From: Ptiloglossa arizonensis
Lineage: Eukaryota > Arthropoda > Insecta > Hymenoptera > Colletidae
Direction of reading: 5' to 3'
DNA: 64,000 bases
Assembly: GCF_051014685.1 (NCBI RefSeq)
Contig: NW_027478597.1
Span: 124,001 to 188,000 of the forward strand
Made by a program: the position numbers and the translations under genes. Below are positions 39,066-50,413 of this stretch, in pieces. Below the pieces are notes generated by a model, which did not search any database, had not been told where the DNA came from, and saw only the letters and a program-made list of their open reading frames with translations. Positions within the stretch are counted from its first letter, which is position 1; every line of letters begins with the position of its first letter.

Positions 39066-42000
39066 CCATATCTCGCGAACGGATTAAACTAACCCAAAAA
39101 TTTCGATTGCATCTGAAAGTAGAAACACGCCCGATTACAACGGTATGTGTATTTTTTCCCTAGGCCATTCTGGTTAAGCGTTTGGAGCAGCAGAATTGCG
39201 AAAAATTTGTTGTCTTCTCAACCATTTCTTAGCTTCAAAGTCCCATATCTCGCGAACGGATTGACCTAACCCAAAAATTCCTAGTGCATCTGAAAGTAGA
39301 AACTCGCCCCTTTACAACGGAATGTGTATTTTTTTCCCTAGGCCATTCTGGTTAAGCGTTTGGAGCAGCAGAATTGCGAAAAATTTTTTGCCTTCTCAAC
39401 CATTCCTTGTCTTCAAACTCCCATATCTCGCGAACGGGTTGACATAACCCAAAAATTCCTATTGTATCTGAAAGTGGAAACTCGCCCGATCACAACGGTA
39501 TGTGTATTTTTTCCCTAGGCCACTCTGGTTAAGCGTTTGGAGCAGCAGAATTGCGGAAAATGTTTTGCTTTCTCTACCATTTCTTGGCTTCAAACTCCCA
39601 TATCTCGCGAACGGATTGACCTAACCCAAAAATTCCAATTGCATCTGAACGTAGAAACTCGCCGATTACAACGGTATGTGTATTTTTTCCCTAGGGCATT
39701 CTGGTTAAGCGTCTGGATCAGCAGAATTGCGAAAAATGTTTTGCCTTCTCTACCATTTCTTGGCTTCAAACTCCGATATCTCGCGAACGGATTGACCTAA
39801 CCCAAAAATCCAATTGCATCTGAAAGTAGAAACTCGCCCCGATTACAACGGTATGTGTATTTTTTCCCTAGGCCATTCTGGTTAAGCGTTTGGATCACCA
39901 GAATTGCGAAAAATTGTATGCCTTCTCAACCATTTCTTGGCTTCAAACTCCCATATCTCGCGAAAGGATTAACCTAACCCAAAAATTTCGATTGCATCTG
40001 AAAGTAGAAACACGCCCGATTACAACGGTATGTGTATTTTTTCCCTAGCCCATTCTGGTTAAGCGTTTGGAGCAGCAGAATTGCGAAAAATTTGTTGTCT
40101 TCTCCACCATTTCTTAGCTTCAAAGTCCTATATCTCGCGAACGGATTGACCTAACCCAAAAATTCCTAGTGCATCTGAAAGTAGAAACTCGCCCGATTAC
40201 AACGGTATGTGTATTTTTTCCCTAGGCCATTCTGGTTAAGCGTTTGGAGCAGCAGAATTGTGAAAAATTTTGTGCCTTCTCTACCAATTCTTGGCTTCAA
40301 ACTCCCATATCTCGCGAACGGATTGACCTAACCCAAAAATTCCAATTGCATCTGAACGTAGAAACTCGCCGATTACAACGGTATGTGTATTTTATCCCTA
40401 GGCCATTCTGGTTGAGCGTTTGGAGCAGCAGAAGTGCGAAAACTTTGTTGTCTTCTTAACCATTTCTTGGCTTCAAACTCCCATATCTCGCGAACGGATT
40501 GACCTAACCCAAAAATTTCTATTGCATCTGAAAGTAGAAACTCGCCCGATTACAACGGTATGTGTATTTTTTCCCTAGGCCATTCTGGTTAAGCGTTTGG
40601 AGCAGCAGAATTGTGAAAAATGTTTTGCCTTCTCTACCATTTCTTGGCTTCAAACTCACATATCTCGCGAACGGATTGACCTAGCCCAAAACTTCCTGTT
40701 GCGAGGAAAGTAAAAACTCGCCCGATTACAACGGTATGTGTATTTTTTCCCTAGCCCATTCTGGTTAAGCGTTTGGAGCAGCAGAATTGCGAAAAATTTG
40801 TTGTCTTCTCAACCATTTCTTAGCTTCAAAGTCCCATATCTCGCGAACGGATTGACCTAACCCAAAAATTTCTATTGCATCTGAAAGTAAAAACTCGCCC
40901 GATTACAACGGTATGTGTATTTTTTCCCTAGGCCATTCTGGTTAAGCGTTTGGATCAGTAGAATTGCGAAGAATGTTTTGCCTTCTCTACCATATCTTGG
41001 CTTCAAACTCCGATATCTCGCGAACGGATTGACCTAACCCAAAAATTCCAATTGCATCTGAAAGTAGAAACTCGCCCCGATTACAACGGTATGTGTATTT
41101 TTTCCCTAGGCCATTCTGGTTAGGCGTTTGGATCAGCAGAATTGCGAAAAATTGTATGCCTTCTCAACCATTTCTTAGCTTCAAACTCCCATATCTCGCG
41201 AACGGATTGACCTAACCCAAAAATTCCAATTGCATCTGAACGTAGAATCTCGCCGATTACAACGGTATGTGTATTTTTTCCCTAGGGCATTCTGGTTAAG
41301 CGTCTGGATCAGCAGAATTGCGAAAAATGTTTTGCCTTCTCTACCATTTCTTGGCTTCAAACTCGGATATCTCGCGAACGGATTGACCTAACCCAAAAAT
41401 CCAATTGCATCTGAAAGTAGAAACTCGCCCCGATTACAACGGCATGTGTATTTTTTCCCTAGGCCATTCTGGTTAAGCGTTTGGATCACCAGAATTGCGA
41501 AAAATTGTATGCCTTCTCAACCATTTCTTGGCTTCAAACTCCCATATCTCGCGAACGGATTAACCTAACCCAAAAATTTCGATTGCATCTGAAAGTAGAA
41601 ACACGCCCGTTTACAACGGTATGTATATTTTTTCCCTAGCCCATTCTGGTTAAGCGTTTGGTGCAGCAGAATTGCGAAAAATTTGTTGTCTTCTCAACCA
41701 TTTCTTAGCTTCAAAGTCCCATATCTCGCAAACGGATTGACCTAACCCAAAAATTCCTAGTGCATCTGAAAGTAAAAACTCGCCCGATTACAACGGTATG
41801 TGTATTTTTTCCCTTGCCCATTCTGGTTATGCGTTTGGAGCAGCAGAATTGCGAAAAATTTGTTGTCTTCTCAACCATTTCTTAGTTTCAAATTCCCATA
41901 TCTCGCGAACGGATTGACCTAAACCAAAAATTCCTGTTGCATCTGAAAGTAGAAACCCGCCCGATTACAACGGTATGTGTATTTTTTCCCTAGGCCATTC

Positions 42001-43056
42001 TGGTTAAGCGATTGGAGCAGCAGAATTGTGAAAAATTTTTTGCCTTCTCAACCATTTCTTGGCTTCAGACTCCCATATCTCGCGAAAGGATTATCCTAAC
42101 CCAAAAATTCCTGTTGCGTCTGAAAGTAGACTCTCGCCCGATTACAACGGTATGTGTATTTTTTCCCTAGCCCATTCTGGTTAAGCGTTTGGAGCAGCAG
42201 AATTGCGAAAAATTTTTTGCCTTCTCAACCATTCCTTGTCTTCAAACTCCCATATCTCGCGAACGGGTTGACATAACCCAAAAATTCCTATTGTAACTGA
42301 AAGTGGAAACTCGCCCGATTACAACGGTATGTGTATTTTTTCGCTAGGCCATTCTGGTTAAGCGTTTGGAGAAGCAGAATTGAGAAAAATTTTTTGCCTT
42401 CTCAACCATTCCTTGTCTTCAAACTCCCATATCTCGCGAGCGGGTTGACATAACCCAAAAATTCCTATTGTAACTGAAAGTGGAAACTCGCCCGATCACA
42501 ACGGTATGTGTATTTTTTCCCTAGGCCACTCTGGTTAAGCGTTTGGAGCAGCAGAATTGCGGAAAATGTTTTGCCTTCTCTACCATTTCTTGGCTTCAAA
42601 CTCCCATATCTCGCGAACGGATTGACCTAACCCAAAAATTCCAATTGCGTCTGAACGTAGAAACTCGCCGATTACAACGGTATGTGTATTTTTTCCCTAG
42701 GCCACTCTGGTTAAGCGTTTGGAGCAGCAGAATTGCGGAAAATGTTTTGCCTTCTCTACCATTTCTTGGCTTCAAACTCCCATATCTCGCGAACGGATTG
42801 ACCTAACCCAAAAATTCCAATTGCGTCTGAACGTAGAAACTCGCCGATTACAACGGTATGTGTATTTTTTCCCTACGGCATTCTGGTTAAGCGTCTGGAT
42901 CAGCAGAATTGCGAAAAATGTTTTGCCTTCTCTACCATTTCTTGGCTTCAAACTCCGATATCTCGCGAACGGATTGACCTATCCCAAAAATTCCAATTGC
43001 ATCTGAAAGTAGAAACTCGCCCCGATTACAACGGTATGTGTATTTTTTCCCTAGGC
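39066..43056 (+). repeat. 31-mer higher-order repeat, copy 2, partial
   Basis: About 3991 bp nearly identical to the start of copy 1. Noticed private changes include TTAAACTAACC shared near the boundary, CCCGTTTACAACGGTATGTATA near 41610 and TGACCTAGCCC near 40682. Homology is lost at about 43056, where the GGATCAGCAG monomer continues as AATTGTGTGCC instead of AATGTTTTGCC. Confidence 0.9.
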
Positions 43057-43265
43057 CATTCTGGTTAAGCGTTTGGATCAGCAGAATTGCGAAAAATTGT
43101 GTGCCTTCTCAACCATTTCTTGGCTTCAAGCTCCCATATCTCGCGAACGGATTGACTTAACACAAAAATTCCTGTTGCGTGTGAAAGTAAAAACTCGCCC
43201 GATTACAACGGTATGTGTATTTTTTCCCTTGCCCATTCTGGTTAAGCGTTTGGAGCGGCAGAATT

Positions 43266-44585
43266 GCGAAAAATTTGTTGTCTTCTCAACCATTTCTTAG
43301 TTTCAAATTCCCATATCTCGCGAACGGATTGACCTAACCCAAAAATTCCTAGTGCATCTGAAAGTAGAAACCCGCCCGATTACAACGGTATGTGTATTTT
43401 TTCCCTAGGCCATTCTGGTTAAGCGTTTGGAGCAGCAGAATTGCGAAAAATTTTTTGCCTTCTCAACCATTCCTTGTCTTCAAACTCCCATATCTCGCGA
43501 ACGGGTTGACATAACCCAAAAATTCCTATTGTAACTGAAAGTGGAAACTCGCCCGATTACAACGGTATGTGTATTTTTTCCCTAGCCCATTCTGGTTAAG
43601 CGTTTGGAGCAGCAGAATTGCGAAAAATTTTTTGCCTTCTCAACCATTCCTTGTCTTCAAACTCCCATATCTCGCGAACGGGTTGACATAACCCAAAAAT
43701 TCCTATTGTAACTGAAAGTGGAAACTCGCCCGATCACAACGGTATGTGTATTTTTTCCCTAGCCCATTCTGGTTAAGCGTTTGGAGCAGCATAATTGCAA
43801 AAAATTTGTTGTCTTCTCAACCATTTCTTAGTTTCAAATTCCCATATCTCGCGAACGGATTGACCTAACCCAAAAATTCCTAGTGCATCTGAAAGTAGAA
43901 ACCCGCCCGATTACAACGGTATGTGTATTTTTTCCCTAGGCCATTCTGGTTAAGCGTTTGGAGCAGCAGGATTGCGAAAAATTTTTTGCCTTCTCAACCA
44001 TTCCTTGTCTTCAAACTCCCATATCTCGCGAACGGGTTGACATAACCCAAAAATTCCTATTGTAACTGAAAGTGGAAACTCGCCCGATTACAACGGTATG
44101 TGTATTTTTTCCCTAGCCCATTCTGGTTAAGCGTTTGGAGCAGCAGAATTGCGAAAAATTTTTTGCCTTCTCAACCATTCCTTGTCTTCAAACTCCCATA
44201 TCTCGCGAACGGGTTGACATAACCCAAAAATTCCTATTGTAACTGAAAGTGGAAACTCGCCCGATCACAACGGTATGTGTATTTTTTCCCTAGCCCATTC
44301 TGGTTAAGCGTTTGGAGCAGCATAATTGCAAAAAATTTGTTGTCTTCTCAACCATTTCTTAGTTTCAAATTCCCATATCTCGCGAACGGATTGACCTAAC
44401 CCAAAAATTCCTAGTGCATCTGAAAGTAGAAACCCGCCCGATTACAACGGTATGTGTAATTTTTCCCTAGGCCATTCTGGTTAAGCGTTTGGAGCAGCAG
44501 GATTGCGAAAAATTTTTTGCCTTCTCAACCATTCCTTGTCTTCAAACTCCCATATCTCGCGAACGGGTTGACATAACCCAAAAAT
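43266..44585 (+). repeat. 531-bp trimer, two copies and a partial third
   Basis: 43266-43796, 43797-44327 and 44328 to about 44585 match at exactly 531 bp (3 x 177). Each unit has TTAGTTTCAAATTCCC, CCTAGTGCATC with AAACCCGCCCG, and a B-like GTAACTGAAAGTGG monomer. CATAATTGCAAAAAATTTG is shared by copies 2 and 3. The CGATCACAAC and CGATTACAAC forms alternate within the unit. Confidence 0.88.
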
Positions 44586-44665
44586 TCCAATTGCATCTGA
44601 ACGTAGAAACTCGCCGATTACAACGGTATGTGTATTTTTTCCCTAGGGCATTCTGGTTAAGCGTC

Positions 44666-46433
44666 TGGATCAGCAGAATTGCGAAAAATTTTTTGCCTTC
44701 TCAACCATTTCTTGGCTTCAAACTCGCATCTCTCGCGAACGGATTGACCTAACCCAAAAATTCCTGTTGCGTCTTTAAGTAGAAACCCGCCCGATTACAA
44801 CGGTATGTGTATTTTTTCCCTAGGCCATTCTGGTTAAGCGTTTGGAGCAGCATAATTGCAAAAAATTTGTTGTCTTATCAACCATTTCTTAGCTTCAAAC
44901 TCCCATATCTCGCGAACGGACTAACCTAACCCAAAAATTTCTATTGCATCTGAAAATAGAAACACGCCCGATTACAACGGTATGTGTATTTTTTCCCTAG
45001 CCCATTCTGGTTAAGCGTTTGGAGCAGCAGAATTGCGAAAAATTTGTTGTCTTCTCAACCATTTCTTAGCTTCAAAGTCCCATATCTCGCGAACGGATTG
45101 ACCTAACCCAAAAATTCCAATTGCATCTGAAAGTGGAAACTCGCCCGATCACAACGCTATGTGTATTTTTTCCCTAGGCCACTCTGGTTAAGCGTTTGGA
45201 GCAGCAGAATTGCGGAAAATGTTTTGCCTTCTCTACCATTTCTTGGCTTCAAACTCCCATATCTCGCGAACGGATTGACCTAACCCAAAAATTCCAATTG
45301 CATCTGAACGTAGAATATCGCCGATTACAACGGTATGTGTATTTTTTCCCTAGGGCATTCTGGTTAAGCGTCTGGATCAGCAGAATTGCGAAAAATGTTT
45401 TGCCTTCTCTACCATTTCTTGGCTTCAAACTCGGATATCTCGCGAACGGATTGACCTAACCCAAAAATCCAATTGCATCTGAAAGTAGAGACTCGCCCCG
45501 ATTACAACGGTATGTGTATTTTTTCCCTAGGCCATTCTGGTTAAGCGTCTGGATCAGCAGAATTGCGAAAAATTTTTTGCCTTCTCAACCATTTCTTGGC
45601 TTCAAACTCGCATCTCTCGCGAACGGATTGACCTAACCCAAAAATTCCTGTTGCGTCTTTAAGTAGAAACCCGCCCGATTACAACGGTATGTGTATTTTT
45701 TCCCTAGGCCATTCTGGTTAAGCGTTTGGAGCAGCATAATTGCAAAAAATTTGTTGTCTTATCAACCATTTCTTAGCTTCAAACTCCCATATCTCGCGAA
45801 CGGACTATCCTAACCCAAAAATTTCTATTGCATCTGAAAATAGAAACACGCCCGATTACAACGGTATGTGTATTTTTTCCCTAGCCCATTCTGGTTAAGC
45901 GTTTGGAGCAGCAGAATTGCGAAAAATTTGTTGTCTTCTCAACCATTTCTTAGCTTCAAAGTCCCATATCTCGCGAACGGATTGACCTAACCCAAAAATT
46001 CCAATTGCATCTGAAAGTGGAAACTCGCCCGATCACAACGCTATGTGTATTTTTTCCCTAGGCCACTCTGGTTAAGCGTTTGGAGCAGCAGAATTGCGGA
46101 AAATGTTTTGCCTTCTCTACCATTTCTTGGCTTCATACTCCCATATCTCGCGAACGGATTGACCTAACCCAAAAATTCCAATTGCATCTGAACGTAGAAT
46201 ATCGCCGATTACAACGGTATGTGTATTTTTTCCCTAGGGCATTCTGGTTAAGCGTCTGGATCAGCAGAATTGCGAAAAATGTTTTGCCTTCTCTACCATT
46301 TCTTGGCTTCAAACTCGGATATCTCGCGAACGGATTGACCTAACCCAAAAATCCAATTGCATCTGAAAGTAGAGACTCGCCCCGATTACAACGGTATGTG
46401 TATTTTTTCCCTAGGGCATTCTGGTTAAGCGTC
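44666..46433 (+). repeat. Two tandem copies of an 884-bp pentamer
   Basis: 44666-45549 and 45550-46433 match at 884 bp. Marks are ACTCGCATCTCTCGCG, TTGTCTTATCAACC, CGAACGGACT, GAAAATAGAAACACG and GTAGAGACTCGCCCC. This pentamer is made of different monomers from the B-C-D-E-A module, although it includes a C-D pair. Confidence 0.87.
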
Positions 46434-46585
46434 TGGATCAGCAGAATTGCGAAAAATGTTTTGCCTTCTCTACCATTTCTTGGCTTCAAACTCGGATATC
46501 TCGCGAACGGATTGACCTAACCCAAAAATCCAATTGCATCTGAAAGTAGAGACTCGCCCCGATTACAACGGTATGTGTATTTTTT
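46232..46585 (+). repeat. Single-monomer tandem doublet
   Basis: The stretch from CCCTAGGGCATTC through GTAGAGACTCGCCCC is repeated at a spacing of exactly 177 bp (46232 and 46409). This is the smallest step of array growth seen here and clearly recent, because the copies share the rare GTAGAGAC variant. Confidence 0.85.
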
Positions 46586-49528
46586 CCCTAGGCCATTCTG
46601 GTTAAGCGTTTGGATCACCAGAATTGCGAAAAATTGTATGCCTTCTCAACCATTTCTTGGCTTCAAACTCCCATATCTCGCGAACGGATTAACCTAACCC
46701 AAAAATTTCGATTGCATCTGAAAGTAGAAACACGCCCGATTACAACGGTATGTGTATTTTTTCCCTAGGCCATTCTGGTTAAGCGTTTGGAGCAGCAGAA
46801 TTGCGAAAAATTTGTTGTCTTCTCATCCATTTCTTAGTTTCAAATTCCCATATCTCGCGAACGGATTGACCTAACCCAAAAAATTCCTAGTGCATCTGAA
46901 AGTAGAAACCCGCCCGATTACAACGGTATGTGTATTTTTTCACTAGGCCATTCTGGTTAAGCGTTTGGAGCAGCAGAATTGCGAAAAATTTTTTGCCTTC
47001 TCAACCATTCCTTGTCTTCAAACTCCCATATCTCGCGAACGGATTGACCTAACCCAAAAATTTCTATTGCATCTGAAAGTAAAAACTCGCCCGATTACAA
47101 CGGTATGTGAATTTTTTCCCTAGCCCATTCTGGTTAAGCGTTTGGAGCAGCAGAATTGTGAAAAATTTTTTGCCTTCTCTACCATTTCTTGGCTTCAAAC
47201 TCCCATATCTCGCGTACGGATTAACCTAACCCAAAAATTTCTATTGCATCTGAAAGTAGAAACACGCCCGATTACAACGGTATGTGTATTTTTTCCCTAG
47301 CTCATTCTGGTTAAGCGTTTGGTGCAGCAGAATTGCGAAAAATTTGTTGTCTTCTTAACCATTTCTTAGCTTCAAAGTCCCATATCTCGCAAACGGATTG
47401 ACCTAACCCAAAAATTCCTAGTGCATCTGAAAGTAAAAACTCGCCCGATTACAACGGTATGTGTATTTTTTCCCTTGCCCATTCTGGTTATGCGTTTGGA
47501 GCAGCAGAATTGCGAAAAATTTGTTGTCTTCTCAACCATTTCTTAGTTTCAAATTCCCATATCTCGCGAACGGATTGACCTAAACCAAAAATTCCTGTTG
47601 CATCTGAAAGTAGAAACCCGCCCGATTACAACGGTATGTGTATTTTTTCCCTAGGCCATTCTGGTTAAGCGATTGGAGCAGCAGAATTGTGAAAAATTTT
47701 TTGCCTTCTCAACCATTTCTTGGCTTCAGACTCCCATATCTCGCGAAAGGATTATCCTAACCCAAAAATTCCTGTTGCGTCTGAAAGTAGACTCTCGCCC
47801 GATTACAACGGTATGTGTATTTTTTCCCTAGCCCATTCTGGTTAAGCGTTTGGAGCAGCAGAATTGCGAAAAATTTTTTGCCTTCTCAACCATTCCTTGT
47901 CTTCAAACTCCCATATCTCGCGAACGGGATGACATAACCCAAAAATTCCTATTGTAACTGAAAGTGGAAACTCGCCCGATTACAACGGTATGTGTATTTT
48001 TTCGCTAGGCCATTCTGGTTAAGCGTTTGGAGAAGCAGAATTGCGAAAAATTTTTTGCCTTCTCAACCATTTCTTGTCTTCAAACTCCCATATCTCGCGA
48101 GCGGGTTGACATAACCCAAAAATTCCTATTGTAACTGAAAGTGGAAACTCGCCCGATCACAACGGTATGTGTATTTTTTCCCTAGACCACTCTGGTTAAG
48201 CGTTTGGAGCAGCAGAATTGCGGAAAATGTTTTGCCTTCTCTACCATTTCTTGGCTTCAAACTCCCATATCTCGCGAACGGATTGACCTAACCCAAAAAT
48301 TCCAATTGCGTCTGAACGTAGAAACTCGCCGATTACAACGGTATGTGTATTTTATCCCTAGGCCATTCTGGTTGAGCGTTTGGAGCAGCAGAAGTGCGAA
48401 AACTTTGTTGTCTTCTTAACCATTTCTTGGCTTCAAACTCCCATATCTCGCGAACGCATTGACCTAACCCAAAAATTTCTATTGCATCTGAAAGTAGAAA
48501 CTCGCCCGATTACAACGGTATGTGTATTTTTTCCCTAGGCCATTCTGGTTAAGCGTTTGGAGCAGCAGAATTGTGAAAAATGTTTTGCCTTCTCTACCAT
48601 TTCTTGGCTTCAAACTCACATATCTCGCGAACGGATTGACCTAACCCAAAACTTCCTGTTGCGAGGAAAGTAAAAACTCGCCCGATTACAACGGTACGTG
48701 TATTTTTTCCCTAGGCCATTCTGGTTAAGCGTTTGGAGCAGCAGAATTGCGAAAAATTTGTTGTCTTCTCATCCATTTCTTAGTTTCAAATTCCCATATC
48801 TCACGAACGGATTGACCTAACCCAAAAAATTCCTAGTGCATCTGAAAGTAGAAACCCGCCCGATTACAACGGTATGTGTATTTTTTCACTAGGCCATTCT
48901 GGTTAAGCGTTTGGAGCAGCAGAATTGCGAAAAATTTTTTGCCTTCTCAACCATTCCTTGTCTTCAAACTCCCATATCTCGCGAACGGATTGACCTAACC
49001 CAAAAATTTCTATTGCATCTGAAAGTAAAAACTCGCCCGATTACAACGGTATGTGAATTTTTTCCCTAGCCCATTCTGGTTAAGCGTTTGGAGCAGCAGA
49101 ATTGTGAAAAATTTTTTGCCTTCTCTACCATTTCTTGGCTTCAAACTCCCATATCTCGCGAACGGATTAACCTAACCCAAAAATTTCTATTGCATCTGAA
49201 AGTAGAAACACGCCCGATTACAACGGTATGTGTATTTTTTCCCTAGCCCATTCTGGTTAAGCGTTTGGAGCAGCAGAATTGCGAAAAATTTGTTGTCTTC
49301 TCAACCATTTCTTAGCTTCAAAGTCCCATATCTCGCGAACGGATTGACCTAACCCAAAAATTCCTAGTGCATCTGAAAGTAGAAACTCGCCCGATTACAA
49401 CGGTGTGTGTATTTTTTTCCCTAGGACATTCTGGTTAAGCGTTTGGAGCAGCAGAATTGCGAAAAATTTTTTGCCTTCTCAACCATTCCTTGTCTTCAAA
49501 CTCCCATATCTCGCGAACGGGTTGACAT
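46586..49528 (+). repeat. Mosaic with a segment also found at 41.6-42.7 kb
   Basis: 47.2-48.3 kb matches 41.6-42.7 kb at 5661 bp (TTTGGTGCAGCAG at 41660 and 47321). A separate unit marked by CTCATCCATTTCTTAG and six A in CCCAAAAAATTCC starts near 46.8 kb and recurs at 48.74 kb (spacing about 1946 bp) and at 51.39 kb (a further 2654 bp). GCGAGGAAAG is at 48661. Confidence 0.8.
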
Positions 49529-50413
49529 AACCCAAAAATTCCTATTGTATCTGAAAGTGGAAACTCGCCCGATCACAACGCTATGTGTATTTTTTCCCTA
49601 GGCCACTCTGGTTAAGCGTTTGGAGCAGCAGAATTGCGGAAAATGTTTTGCCTTCTCTACCATTTCTTGGCTTCAAACTCCCATATCTCGCGAACGGATT
49701 GACCTAACCCAAAAATTCCAATTGCATCTGAACCTAGAATCTCGCCGATTACAACGGTATGTGTATTTTTTCCCTAGGGCATTCTGGTTAAGCGTCTGGA
49801 TCAGCAGAATTGCGAAAAATGTTTTGCCTTCTCTACCATTTCTTGGCTTCAAACTCGGATATCTCGCGAACGGATTGACCTAACCCAAAAATCCAATTGC
49901 ATCTGAAAGTAGAAACTCGCCCCGATTACAACGGTATGTGTATTTTTTCCCTAGGCCATTCTGGTTAAGCGTTTGGATCACCAGAATTGCGAAAAATTGT
50001 ATGCCTTCTCAACCATTTCTTGGCTTCAAACTCCCATATCTCGCGAACGGATTAACCTAACCCAAAAATTTCGATTGCATCTGAAAGTAGAAACACGCCC
50101 GATTACAACGGTATGTGTATTTTTTCCCTAGGCCATTCTGGTTAAGCGTTTGGAGCAGCAGAATTGCGAAAAATTTGTTGTCTTCTCAACCATTTCTTAG
50201 CTTCAAAGTCCCATATCTCGCGAACGGATTGACCTAACCCAAAAATTCCTAGTGCATCTGAAAGTAGAAACTCGCCCGATTACAACGGAATGTGTATTTT
50301 TTTCCCTAGGCCATTCTGGTTAAGCGTTTGGAGCAGCAGAATTGCGAAAAATTTTTTGCCTTCTCAACCATTCCTTGTCTTCAAACTCCCATATCTCGCG
50401 AACGGGTTGACAT
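49529..50413 (+). repeat. Pentamer module B-C-D-E-A (885 bp), rightmost intact copy
   Basis: Monomer starts are 49529 (B), 49706 (C), 49882 (D), 50059 (E), 50236 (A), and the next B is at 50414. The C monomer carries the private GAACCTAGAATC in place of GAACGTAGAATA. Other intact copies are at 17333, 22994, 26355, 32015 and 38561. Confidence 0.88.
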
